DNA of 64,000 nucleotides. Source: Uloborus plumipes (taxonomy: Eukaryota; Arthropoda; Arachnida; Araneae; Uloboridae). The DNA is taken from positions 1-64,000 of the forward strand of contig JAXGGA010005535.1 in assembly GCA_038373865.1 (NCBI GenBank), in the 5' to 3' direction. Position numbers and translations under genes: made by a program. This document shows positions 36,379 through 47,347 of the stretch, in pieces (the stretch's first letter is position 1; each line of letters opens with the position of its first letter). The notes below the pieces were generated by a model. That model was not told the origin of the DNA. It was given only the letters and a program-made list of their open reading frames with translations, and did no database searches.

Positions 36379-36550
36379 TGTTGAATGTGAAATAAAAAGT
36401 TAAAGACATCTATCGGTCCTATGTTGAATGTGAAATAAAAAGTTAAAGACATCTATCGGTCCTATGTTGAATGTGAAATAAAAAGTTAAAGACATCTATC
36501 GGTCCTGTGTTGAAAGTGAAATAAAAATTTAAAAACATCTATCTGTCCTG
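36379..36550. repeat. Tandem repeat, four 43-bp units
   Basis: Units start at 36379, 36422, 36465 and 36508 with TGTTGAATGTGAAATAAAAA and CATCTATCGGTCCT. The first three are nearly identical and the last has several changes. Confidence 0.95.
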
Positions 36551-37148
36551 ATTAAAACATTGACCCTACTCATGCTCCTACAGTCTTTAAGCAGCATTTG
36601 GCCAGCTGGTCTTGTGTAAGTGGCCTCAGTAATAACACTCAACGAGCTTAACAGGTCTCAATTTGTTTTTAGTTTTTTAGGCAGGTACCCCCCCAAAAAG
36701 TGATATTTTTCTCGTTTGCCAAACGATTTATAATTTGGCAAACGCACATTATCGGAAAATCATACGATACTGTTTTAATGATTTTTTTTAATGAGTAGCA
36801 ATTGAAAGAATTTTGTAAAATATGTTTCCGGATGCATACATTTATTAATTTTTTATTTCGATGGGGGAAATTACCTTTAAATTTAAAGTCCATCAAGCTA
36901 TTTCAAAAGTGCCGCAGAGAATTGGAGGATGTGCATTAGCAATGATGAAAATATTTGTATTTTTGATCACTTTTATTAAACTTGCAGGATAAATGTACAG
37001 ATAAAGCGAACAGCCAACTCGGCTGAGCGATAAACTAAGATGTTAACATTGGTTGCAACATAACATAAAGTTGGCGAAGTGGGGAAGTAGAAAAAACTAA
37101 GTTCTTGCGAACACATTATATAACTAATCTATTTTCATAGTATTACTA

Positions 37149-37710
37149 CAGTTAACTCTCACTTATACGCCGCCTCATTTACGCGCCTTTTCCACTTATA
37201 CGACGATTTTCAATAGTCCCAGCACATTCCATAGCACAATAATGATAATATCATTCGTTTATGCGTCGCTCAAAAGGTAAATATTTCACTTATGCGCCGA
37301 ATTTTTCGTAAAATGTAAAAATGAAATATATTTTTTTCAAAAAAATAATCATGTTTCTTAATTTTCCTCCTTCATCTTTTACCTTTATTGCTGACGGAAG
37401 GCATTTTTTTTCGCATGAACTCGAGTTCGGAGGGGGACATATATCTATTGTGGATCATTTTAAAGGGAATAGTTTGTGATTAGGTGTGCTACAATTTTAG
37501 TTTTCTATTTATCATTGTAGTTACGTTACAGTAATTTCCAAACCGTAGTAATATGCCCCTTTTCTGCATAAACATTCTTATTCCTGCCCTCCATTTGAAC
37601 TTATAATGCGTTTTAGACCTTTAAATAGGCTTGTTCATTTATGCGTCTCTCTCACTTACGCGCCTTTTTCTGTTGGTCCCTTGGGCCGGCGCATAAGTGA
37701 GAGTTCACTG
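37149..37710. mobile_element. pogo/Tigger-like MITE (562 bp)
   Basis: It begins CAGTTAACTCTCACTTATAC and ends with the complement of CAGTGAACTCTCACTTATGC, flanked on both sides by TA. The terminal CAGT-AAC-CTC form and TA duplication fit pogo/Tigger. The interior repeats CACTTATGCGCCG-like motifs and has no transposase. Confidence 0.75.
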
Positions 37711-37792
37711 TAGTTGCATTTCCCGATGATAGAATGGCGGTCAATCAAATGAAAAAGAAGAAGTTCGTCATACTATGACGTAAGGCACGCAC

Positions 37793-38198
37793 CCCTAGCA
37801 GCATCATCTCATCGGCCGATGATCGGCAATTCATCGAAACCCGATGAAATTCTCATCGGCCGAATATCCAATATGTCTCATCGGCCGAGCAGAATCTGAG
37901 CAGCAAAATCCGATGAGAATACGATGAGATTTGGAGCAATTTACGAGCAGAACAGTCCCGTGCCGAGGAATTTCATCGGGAAACTTGATCGGAAGGATAT
38001 CGTTTTCCGATGGAATATAGCTCATCTTATTTTCATCGGGAAAGTTGATCGGAAGGATATCGATTTCCGATGAAAAGTAGCTCATCGAAAACCGTGCTCG
38101 GATACTGATCGGAACGATGTCATCGTGCGTTACAGGATCAGTTTACGAGGAGTTTGTTGATCGGCCGAGCAAAATCCGATGAGTTGATGCTACTTGGG
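37793..38198. mobile_element. Unclassified MITE with CCC...GGG ends and CGATGA/ATCGG repeats (copy 2, 406 bp)
   Basis: It begins CCCTAGCAGCATCATCTCAT and ends GAGTTGATGCTACTTGGG. AC flanks both sides (37791-37792 and 38199-38200), a 2-bp duplication. ATCGG or its complement occurs about sixteen times inside. It aligns along most of its length with 11085-11499. Frames here come from the repeats and are not genes. Confidence 0.8.
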
Positions 38199-38297
38199 AC
38201 GTGTCTATGATCGGGAAATGCGTAACATACATAAAATTTACATTGCGACTTTGCAAGAATACACGAACCCAAAATTAATTATAAACTAAATTAGATA

Positions 38298-38598
38298 CAT
38301 TTTTGGAAAAACAATATTTGTGTCCTTGTGACCCCGTTATCGAAATATGACATCTTAAGCCTCGCCAAAATTTAAAAAAAGGGCTCGGAAACTTTAGTAA
38401 GTTTGAGTGAGTAATGGCAGACATCTTTCACATGATTTGTAGACAAATTCCCTGCACTTGTAGGTGGTGAGCTAGCGTGATCCAGTTCTCGTCAAGTCTT
38501 TTAAATTTGGCATTTTTTAAAAAAAATTTGAAAAATCTTAAGACCTCATACATCAATATCTATCGGAATGGGGCACATAATTTTTAAGTTAAAAAATG
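38298..38598. mobile_element. Foldback MITE of the CCGTTATCGAAATA family (copy 3)
   Basis: The left part (ACATTTTTGGAAAAAC, CCCCGTTATCGAAATATGAC, ATCTTAAG) is mirrored by the right (CTTAAGACCTCATACATC, CCGATAG complement, GTTAAAAAATGT). It shares GTGAGTAATGGCAGA and TTTCACATGAT with the element at 2876-3350. Confidence 0.5.
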
Positions 38599-39186
38599 TC
38601 TCGAAATGCTCTTTCGATTAGTACCGATTTGACCGTTGTAGTTATTACACTAGTCGTGTTGTTCCCTGGTTAGAGTAATGCGGTAATTGGTAAATACAAT
38701 ATCAACAAATAATTTACTTTTAAACGAAAAAAAAGGTTTTTACAATGTGTCTCTGCAAAGGTATATGCGGAACTAGAGAAAAAAATGAAAGGTGGATTAC
38801 GTTTTATTGTTACGGAAGATTAAAAAGATAAAATGCAAAATGGTTTCGTAAAGAAAATAGTAAATAAAAAACTCAGACATACATTTTAAGCAGACCATTT
38901 TCTATTACTTTAAAGTCTCATACACTGAAAACTGAATCTCTCCTTCCTCGAAAAACTGAAACATTCAAACCACTTAACGTATTAAAAAACAAGGAAAAAG
39001 AAAAAGAAAAGAAACTACAGGAAAACTCTTTTACGGTTTCCTAGTCTCACCTGAAGAGCGGATAAAGACATCTTCAAATTTTTTACAGCAAAATTTTGTA
39101 TTATTTAATTTATACTTTTTAAGAAAAGCGTCTTCCATAAAAATGTCAGACACTTTTTTTTAATACTCTAGATATTTATGAGATTA

Positions 39187-39249
39187 CACTGAAGTGACAA
39201 AAGTCATGGGATACCTCTTAATATCGTGTCGGCCCTCCTTTTGCCCGGC
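39187..39249. mobile_element. Solo left end of the same Tc1-like family
   Basis: These 63 bp are identical to 39466-39528, the left end of the intact element, in the same orientation, and are also preceded by TA. Identity stops abruptly after TTGCCCGGC. The 214 bp between the two ends (39250-39463) match nothing else here. It may be a remnant of an earlier copy or a by-product of aborted transposition. Confidence 0.85.
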
Positions 39250-39465
39250 ATGACATAATGTGGGAGTAATTCTCCTAATTAAAGCTCGATATCGAAAAGG
39301 CAGGACGAAAAGTTATTCTGCCGCTGCTAAACATTTGGCGGCGGTTAATCCAGATTAGCGTAAATCAAAACTAGAAGAGGAGAAGATGTCTTTGACCCCG
39401 CGAATACGCCTCGATGTGGTTAGTGCCAAGTAAATGAAACGCGGAACTTTCTCTGATACAAAGTA

Positions 39466-40683
39466 CACTGAAGTGACAAAAGTCATGGGATACCTCTTAA
39501 TATCGTGTCGGCCCTCCTTTTGCCCGGCGAAGTGCAACAACTCGACGTGGCATGAACTCAACAAGTCGTTGGAAGTCTTCTGCAGGAATATTGAGCCATG
39601 CTGTCTCGATAGACGTCCATAATTGTGAAAGGGTTGATGGGGCAGGATTTTGGGCACGAACAGACCTCTCGATGGTGTCCCATAAATGCTCAATGGGATT
39701 CATGTCGGGCGATCTAGGTGGCCAAATCATTCGTTGGAATTGTCCAGAATTTTCTTCAAACCAATTGCGAACAGTTGTGGCCCGGTGACATGGCACATTG
39801 TCATCCATAAAAATCCCATCATTGTTTGGGTACATGAAGTCCATGAATGGCTGCAAGTGATCTCCAAGTAGCTGCACATAAGCATTTCCAGTCAATGTTC
39901 GGTCCAGTCGCACTAGAGGACCAAGTCCATGCCATGAAAAAACAGCCCACACCATTACGGAGCCACCACCAGCTTGAACAGTGCCTTGCTGACAGTTTGG
40001 GTCTATGGCTTCGTGGGGTCTGCGCCACACTCGAACCCTACCATCGGCTCTTACCAGCTGAAATCGTGACTCATCGGACCAGGCCACGGTTTTCCATTCA
40101 TCTAGGGACCAACCGATATGCTCACGTGCCCACGAGAGTCGCTGCAAGCGATGTCGTTCTGTCAGTAAAGGCACTCGAGTCGGTCTTCTGCTGGAATAGC
40201 CCAAGAAATCCAAATTTCTCCGCACAGTTCTAGCAGACACGTCCATTGTACGTCCCACATTGATTTCTACGGTGATTTGACGCAGTGTTGCTTGTCTGTT
40301 AGAATTTACGACTCTTTGCAGACGTCGCCGGTCTCGATCTTTAAGTGCAGGCGGTCGACCACTGCGCTGTCCATGGTGGGATGTTATGCCTGAAATTTCA
40401 TACTCTCGGCACACTCTTGACACAGTGGATCTGGGAATGTTGAATTCTCTAACGATTTCCGAAATGGCATGACCCATGCGTCTAGCTCCAACTAACATTC
40501 CGCGTTCAAAGTCTGTTAATTCACGTCGTGCGGTCATCATCACGTTAAAACCTCTTCACATGAATAACTTGAACAGAAATGAAAGCTCTGTAAAAGCACT
40601 GCGCATTTATACCTGTTCTATGCGATGCTACTGCCATCTGAAAATTTGCATATTGCTATCCCATGACTTTTGTCACTTCTGTG
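39466..40683 (-). mobile_element. Intact-looking Tc1-like DNA transposon
   Basis: The element is 1,218 bp and flanked by TA on both sides (39464-39465 and 40684-40685). It begins CACTGAAGTGACAAAAGTC and ends with the inverse complement, with one mismatch in the outer 26 bp. It carries a single uninterrupted transposase gene on the minus strand. Being intact in a window full of decayed elements, it is probably the youngest insertion here. Confidence 0.93.
39497..40543 (-). CDS. Tc1-like transposase, 348 aa, full length, DD36E spacing
   Basis: The transposase cuts and pastes its own element at TA sites. Residues 1-120 hold two helix-turn-helix DNA-binding units (ISEIVREFNIPRSTVSRVC near 28-46, and the GRPPALKDRDRR linker around 62-73). 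The catalytic domain shows Asp157 (AWSDESRF), Asp248 (IFMDDNVPCH) and Glu285 (NPIEHLWD). Thirty-six residues separate the second Asp from the Glu, not the classical 34. A DD36E group called Incomer is known within Tc1-like elements; I infer only a similar spacing. The C-terminus ends GGPTRY, and the stop codon falls close to the end of the left inverted repeat. There are no internal stops or frameshifts, and the length is normal for the family. The ATG at 40541-40543 starts MMMTARRELTDFE; a start at the second or third Met is equally possible. Confidence 0.93.
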   Translation of the reverse strand: MMMTARRELTDFERGMLVGARRMGHAISEIVREFNIPRSTVSRVCREYEISGITSHHGQRSGRPPALKDRDRRRLQRVVNSNRQATLRQITVEINVGRTMDVSARTVRRNLDFLGYSSRRPTRVPLLTERHRLQRLSWAREHIGWSLDEWKTVAWSDESRFQLVRADGRVRVWRRPHEAIDPNCQQGTVQAGGGSVMVWAVFSWHGLGPLVRLDRTLTGNAYVQLLGDHLQPFMDFMYPNNDGIFMDDNVPCHRATTVRNWFEENSGQFQRMIWPPRSPDMNPIEHLWDTIERSVRAQNPAPSTLSQLWTSIETAWLNIPAEDFQRLVEFMPRRVVALRRAKGGPTRY

Positions 40684-40685
40684 TA

Positions 40686-43600
40686 AATAACCTCATCAAA
40701 ACTTTGACTTTAACATTTCAAGTGCTTTTTGTTGTTAAAAGAATCGATTTCGTTTCTGGAAAAAAAAAACCATTTTACGTTTTATGAAAAGCAGCCTAAA
40801 AGGTTAAACCATCGAAATAACTTTTTTATGAAAGTCACCTTAGAGAAGGACTTTTAGTCAAGAAAAAGGTAAAGGGTGAACGTATTGGTAATTTTATTTA
40901 GAGGAAAGGAACATATTCACAAATTTTAACATTTAAGAAAATCACAAAAATCAACAAGGTGTACTATCCAAGCATTTTTTTAAAAATCCGTAACAGTTGC
41001 GCACAATAGAAAATCAAATTTGACTCTTCGAATAATAGTACAACTTCTATGAACATAAAATTTTTATACAATTTCAAAAGACTATTTAAAAAACCGTGAA
41101 ATGTACTAAAAGTTGTGACTAATCTCATTGGGAAACTCTGATGATAGGAAATGTTCTTTCGAAACTAATGTTGTTCAAAACTCGAGAGGTATCTTTAATT
41201 ATCCACACAACAGGAATCCGTACGATAGTTGTAAGTGGTGTCATATGTTCACCAAGTATCTCGGTAAAACATTATTACACAGTGAAACCTTATAATAAAT
41301 TCCTTTGTTAACGTCCCATTGCAAAAACGGAGAAAATGTTGTTAGAAAAGTCTAGACACTTTACAATATATTAGAGAAGGTCTTCTACCCTTTTTCAGTG
41401 CAAACAGTGTCGTTGTGTTGGACAGCATTCAAAATGGGAATGTGCGACTAACTTTATTGTTTTATATTGTACTCTAACCGTGGAATAAAAAAAAAATTGG
41501 CTACATAATTTTAAAGAAACACATTTCGAAATTTATTTCTCGTAGCATGATAATCATTTTTTTAGCAATCTAGTCTTTTGAAAATAGTTAAAAATATCCG
41601 AAAGTATAGTATTGTTATACGCTTAATTCTAAACCTGTTGACCCCCTCTCCTCCGTGAGATTAAATTCCCATAATCCCAAAACTGTTTCATTGTTAAGCT
41701 CCACTGCTTAAATAGATGTGTGTACTTTGTTTTCTCTTTTGGATTTCTGTGCGTCACAGCGTTAATTCTACAACATAAAGTTGCTTCCGGTAAAAGGTAA
41801 ACCCCCATTTTCTACTTTTAAGGATTATATTTCTAACCATTTCTGAGCAAAAATTAAAATGAATAAAGTTGATATTTTCTGTAAACAATAACTATAGACC
41901 CCAGTAAATGCGGCACGAAACTTCGGTTACATTTTACTGTTATCCATTGTTTTCTGGGTCATTATGAAAGCAGTTAAAAGTAGAGAAATTTCTACTCGAA
42001 ATTGGCCACAATGGTAACTACGGACATAAGTCACGTGGTTGGAAACTTCAGTTATATTTTGCTCTTAGCTGCAATTTTTTGAGTCAGCTTGAATGATTAG
42101 TGAGGGTAATAAAAAGAGATGTGGAGTAAATAAAGAAATAAATAAATAAGCTGATTAGTTTTACTCCAATAGTGGGATAAATTAACTAATATAATTAGAT
42201 ACTAATTTTCGGAAGATAGTAAAAATATCTTTTATTTAATTTAATGTAAAGACTCTTCAAGTTAAGAATTCCGAAACTTTTCCAATTTTCTTGGACATAT
42301 CGCGATACCCACATTGAGAGCTAATATTTCAAATCGTTAAATTGTACAATGTTTTAAAGTCGTATATTTTATCCTTAAAAGTGGCCCACCTAAAATAAGT
42401 GAGCAAATTATGTAACCTGAACCTAACTAACAACCAGTAAATTAAAACGTTTCTTTTATTTCGAGATAATATAAACGCTTTAATTAACCGTGTGTTACCT
42501 AGAAGCAATAGTAAAAAAAATATAGATATAATATTTTTTCATACAAAAATCTCAATGCAGATATGTTTATTCTTCTTCTCCATATTTAGCTGCACCTCAA
42601 CAATTATAACACAATTTCTGACTAACCGACGGGCCTTGTAGCACATCCTCGACTATTACGGTTACCATAGTTTTCTAAGATAACGATTGAGTGTGAAATT
42701 ACTTAGATTGGAGCGTCGTAGGGTTGTCATAGTGACATTTGTAAGAAAACCAAGAAGTTGAGGGTATTACACTAATTTGTGTGCCACTTATGATTCTGAG
42801 AATTGAAAGACTGGGTGTCGTAGAAGTAAATCAGTGTATTATCCATCTTCAGTTTAACCCATAATTCAGATTTTACTTACGAATGTTAATACTTAATGCA
42901 GATAATTATTTGAAGTCGGTTATTTAAATAATGTACAACGCACTTTCTTATCGAAGAGTATTTAGCAAAACATTATTTAGTTATTTATTTTTATATCTTG
43001 AACTGGATTACTTTTAATTTTGCTGGTAGAGGAATATGGGCAAAAGAAAATAGTTAAGATAACTTACTTGTATCAAAATGAACAATCTGATAATTTTTTG
43101 GATAATAACCGTCGAAAAGATAATAACCATCGAATATTACTTTTCATTTTGGTAGTTTTTTTTTTTTTTTTTTTACTTTCAAAACAAAACAAAAAAAAAA
43201 AAAAAATCACTTGAAAAAACCATGGGACAAAGTAAAAAATGAAATATTTTTGTAAGGGAATATTTTCTGTTTGTTGGTTAAAAATATTTTTAATGAAATA
43301 TGTAAATAAACGGAAAAATGAATTAATAATGACCAATAAATTAATAAATAATTTATTGTCATATGAGAAAAAATAAATGAGTGATAACACAGAGAATGAA
43401 TTAGAAAATAAGTGAACTATAAGGTAAAGAAATGTAAATGAATTAATGAATGAAGATATTCATAAGCGATTTAACAAATAAATGAATAAGCAAAAGAAAT
43501 AATTTCATGTTGCTCTTCGTGCACTTAAAAAATTACATTGAACATTTAAAATCAAAGCATGCCTAATGTGAACTAATTAAGTACAGCACTGGACAACAGT

Positions 43601-43789
43601 AGAATTCAATTTCTCTTTCATGATAATTACAAGATTTTTTTCACTTTATAATAAAAAATATTTTTGAAAAATCACTTATCTTACATTGTGAGTATTAGCC
43701 TTTGAAAATGACTTATCTTTTTTACTTCCTTGTGCGTAGTATTGTGATCGCGAAAAAAAAAAAATCACTCCAAATTCGGTTTAAAATTT
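40686..43789. other. AT-rich stretch with no clear feature
   Basis: Possible weak direct duplication around 41917-42080 (GAAACTTCGGTTACATTTTA versus GAAACTTCAGTTATATTTTG). Otherwise nothing recognised. Confidence 0.45.
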
Positions 43790-44029
43790 GATTTTGCTCA
43801 CCCCCGAATGAATATTGATTAGTTTTTTCGACTTGTCAGCACGTGCATATGTACCTACCAACATATAACCAGCAGAAAAACCTTTTTCAACCATCCCCGA
43901 GTCAATTACGACGAGTGACGTCTGTATGTACGTATGTATGTGCGTGTGTATGTCGCATAACTCAAAAACTATATACCGTAGAAACTTCTAATTTGGTATG
44001 CAGGCTCTGAGAAGGGTTTAGTTGTGCAC
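43790..44029. repeat. Dispersed repeat R, copy 2, left part
   Basis: It contains GAGTGACGTCTGTATGTACG, a GTATGTGCGTGTGTATG tract and CATAACTCAAAAACTATA. It is cut by the insertion at 44030 and resumes at 46538. Confidence 0.7.
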
Positions 44030-44569
44030 TAGGGTGTATCGAAAAGAATTTTTTTTCGAAATTCAATTTACTAAGTTGATAAAAAGTTGCCCCTACATAC
44101 CCACATATTCCACAAAAAATTTCAGTCTAATCAGAAATTGTTTAGGTGTTCCGCACGAGGCCTGAAGTTTGGGAAAAAATATGATTTTTTTTCTAATTTT
44201 TTTTTTAATATTAAGAATAAATGTTAAAAATAATTCAAGTTGAAAAATGTACACCGCAAAGTCGGAGGACAAAATTGTTTTTGAAAAAAAGTATATTAAA
44301 CAACATTTAAATCTCCCACATTTATTCTAAACTTACGTAATTTTCACCAAAACTAGCATTTTACAAGGATATGCGACTTGGTTAGAAACTTGTTTATGAA
44401 TGTGGAATCTAACTGAATTAACACTTGAAACTGGGATTCATCTGTGATTTATGTGAAGTAAAAAGTAAAATAATATAAACTATAAACAGAATCTAAGCCC
44501 CTCGTCACACAGTGACCGCGTTCTATCGGGGCCCCCGTGACGTGATGGTAAACGAAATACAGCTCCGCT

Positions 44570-45250
44570 AGCGTAGCTGCTTTAGGATGGCAGAAGAACA
44601 TATATCTTTGGTTGAGGAAACAGACTATTTCGGACATGGTGCTCCAGTAAATGGCCCAGGAAAATAAATTGTAGCTTCAGTTTCACGATTTATGGAGAAA
44701 AAAAAAGCTTTATTGATAAAGAACATAAAAGCTATCGGTTGTGATGGCACATCAGTTAACACTGGAAAATCAAATGATGCTATTAGACTTCCAGAAAAGT
44801 GTTAAGAACCCTCACTACAAGCCGTGGTATGTTTTCTTCATTTAATGAATTAACACTTTGAGAGTTAGCGGTGGCTCTTGATAGGCCGACTACTGGACAA
44901 AATTCTTTTAGTTGACCTATTGGAGAATTCTAACAACATTGCTAAGATCTACCAGTCATAAACTTTAAGAAAATAGAACGCATTTTACCAGAAGTTGATG
45001 TCAACCCAGGTAGCACAAATAACCTTTAAACGTTTTATAAATGCTTTTAAGCGGTTGTTACAACGTTAATAACCATTTTACAACCTTTAAAAAACGAAGT
45101 GTGCTACTTGGGAAAGAATTGAGTCAAAAATACTTATGGGGTGTGTCAAAAGCTGTAATTTCCGGCAAATGTTCTCAAAATGTAGCAGAAAGGAACCCTG
45201 CACGCTTTTCCCATGCAAGATGGCTTCTTTACACTGTGGAATGGATAACA
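44570..45250 (+). pseudogene. Decayed transposase-like coding sequence, left arm
   Basis: Plus-strand frames show IKNIKAIGCDGTSVNTGK near 44725-44775, then FLHLMN, RPTTGQNSF-like sequence near 44880-44910, and KYLWGVSKAVISGKCSQNVA followed by ERNPARFSHARWL near 45128-45225. The CDGT-NTG, ERNP and HARW motifs recur in transposon-derived proteins of many arthropods. Stops and frameshifts break it, and the MITE at 45005 interrupts it. Confidence 0.6.
45005..45112. mobile_element. 108-bp MITE with CCC...GGG ends, present in one arm only
   Basis: It begins CCCAGGTAGCAC and ends GTGCTACTTGGG. The opposite arm has the uninterrupted sequence (complement of 45550-45585). Comparison gives a 2-bp AA duplication. 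Termini resemble those of 11085-11499 and 37793-38198. Confidence 0.85.
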
Positions 45251-45289
45251 TTGTGGAGATTTGTATCCAAATACTTGTTGCAATCTATG

Positions 45290-46010
45290 GTCTTAAAAAA
45301 AATGTTTAAATGCATGAATAATTTTATGCTGAGATTCGATTGTGAAAAAACAGAGAGCATAAACCTTTATTATAAATTCTGCTAGTTTATTTAACTCTGA
45401 ACTTGGATCACTACTTACGACGTATAGCCTCAAAACTTTGCCATCGTGAGCCATCTTGCATGGGAAAAGCTTGTAGGGTTCCTTTCTGCTAAATTTTAAG
45501 AACATTTGCCAGACATTACAGCTTTTGACACATCCCATAAGTATTTTTGACTCAATTCTTTGACATCAACTTCTGGTAAAACGCGTTCTATTTTCTTTAA
45601 GTTCGTGACTGGTAGATCTTAGCAATATTGTTAGAATTCTCCAATAGGTCAACTAAAAGAATTGTGTCCACGGTTTATCAAGAGCCACCGTTAACTTTCT
45701 AAGTGGTAATTCATTAAATGAAGAAAACATACCACGGCAAGTAGTGAGGGTTCTAAAGACTTTTCTGGAAGTCTAATAGCATCATTTGATTTTCCAGTGT
45801 TAACTGATGTGACATCACAACCGATAGCTTTTATGTTCTTAATCAATAAAACTTTTTTTTTCCATAAATCGTGAAACTAAAGCTACAATTTATTTTCCTG
45901 GGCCATTTACTGGAGCACCATGTCCGAAATATTTAGAGTCTGTTTCCTCAACCAAAGATAGATGCTCTTCTGCCATCCTAAAGCAGCTACGCTAGCGGAG
46001 CTGTACTTCG
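45290..46010 (-). pseudogene. Decayed transposase-like coding sequence, right arm
   Basis: This is the inverted counterpart of 44570-45250. It extends further: after a disrupted HARW-like region, KVLRLYVVSSDPSSELNKLA follows, then EFIIKVYALCFF (45293-45440). The left arm lacks this stretch, so the arms are not simple full copies of each other near the centre. No complete catalytic domain is visible. Confidence 0.6.
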
Positions 46011-46537
46011 TTTACCATCACGGGGGCCCCGATAGAACGCGGGCACTGCGTGACGAGGGGCTTAGATTCCGTTTATAGTTTATATTATTTTACTTTTTAC
46101 TCCACATAAATCACAGATGAATCCCAGTTTCAAGTGTTAATTCAGTTAGATGCCACATTCATAAACGAGTTTCTAACCAAGCCGCATGGCCTTGTAAAAT
46201 GCTAGTTTTGGTGAAAATTACGTAAGTTTAGAATAAATGTGGGAGATTTAAATGTTGTTTAATATACTTTTTTTCAAACCCAATTTTGTCCTCCGACTTT
46301 GCGGTATACATTTTTCAACTTGAATTATTTTTAACATTTATTCTTAATATTAAAAAAAATTAGAAAAAAAATCATATTTTTGAAGAAATTCCCAAACTTC
46401 AGGCCTCGTGCGGAACACCTAAACAATTTCTGATTAGACTGAAATTTTTTCTGGAATATGTGGGTAGGTAGATGCAACTTTTTATCAACTTAGTAAATTG
46501 AATTTCGAAAAAAAGTTTTTTTCGATACACCCCGATA

Positions 46538-46990
46538 TTGTGCACTTTCCTTTGTGGTTGCACTCAAATGTTTACAAGGGGGTGTTTTACCCCTTTTTTG
46601 GGGTAAACCAGTGTTAATTTCAATGCAAACTGAAGTGATATGAATTGGCGCTACCACTTGGTGATATATCGCCAAGCATTTGGTCACCAAGTGTTTGACG
46701 CCAACTTGGCGACAAATTTGGCGAAAAAATTACTTTTTTAATTTGGGTTCAATTTTGCGCTATTGGCGATATTTTGCGAAAAATCCACTGAATTATGTTA
46801 AAATCGGCGATCTTTTGGAAATTAATCATTTTAAAACTTTTTTTTTTTTTTTTGCATTGTTTCGTGGGAAACTGAAGGTGTAGATGTTTCAATTATTTAT
46901 CTTGCTCACTCCAAGCACTATTTCAACACTTAAGGCATCTATTAATAAATTTACACGTAAAAGGAAGTAGTTTGGGGTCCATACCAGATT
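46538..46990. repeat. Dispersed repeat R, copy 2, right part
   Basis: It continues after the insertion: GTGGTTGCACTCAAATGTTT, GGGGTGTTTTACCCC, GTGATATATCGCCAAGC, TTGGCGACAAATTTGGCG and a TGGGGTCCATACCAGATTTT end. The same segment, inverted, lies inside the Helitron-like element at about 62345-62765. Confidence 0.75.
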
Positions 46991-47347
46991 TTTTTCGTTA
47001 ATCTTTAGAGCTATTTAATTTTTGACTGGAACCAACTATGTGTATAAGAACTTAGTCAAATGTTGCTCGATAGATGACGCTGTAAACTGAAAGTATTTTA
47101 CCATTTCACTTTTCCCCACATTCCTCTACTTAAATTTGTGAGCAATGGCGTCAAAAGAAGGAAAATTGCAAAATACATTATAATTACAGCACATAATATA
47201 TAAATGCTTGTACTAATAAATAAAATTCATTCGGAAAAATGTTTGATTTTCAAAAAATACTTCTTTTTATTTTCATTTCAAAATTTTCACCACAGCCTTA
47301 ATTCCCATGTAGTACGTCTGTAACTTTCGTAGTTCTGAGAAGATTAA

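Larger units (their letters stand above)
44030..46537. mobile_element. hAT-like 2.5-kb inverted-repeat (foldback) element
   Basis: TTGTGCAC (8 bp) is duplicated at 44022-44029 and 46538-46545. The left end is TAGGGTGTATCG; the right complements TATCGGGGTGTATCG. Nearly the whole element is two inverted arms of more than 1 kb meeting near 45250-45330. Both arms carry a decayed protein-coding region pointing inward. The left arm also has a 108-bp MITE (45005-45112) that the right arm lacks. TAGGG ends plus an 8-bp duplication suggest hAT. Confidence 0.85.

Noticed and set aside
37831..38085. 84-codon minus frame with repeated SYFSSEIDILPINFPDE-like units
   Set aside because: The protein repeats mirror the CGATGA DNA motifs of a MITE; no family signature.
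39552..40233. Plus-strand frames of 61-128 codons across the Tc1-like element
   Set aside because: Shadows of the intact minus-strand transposase.
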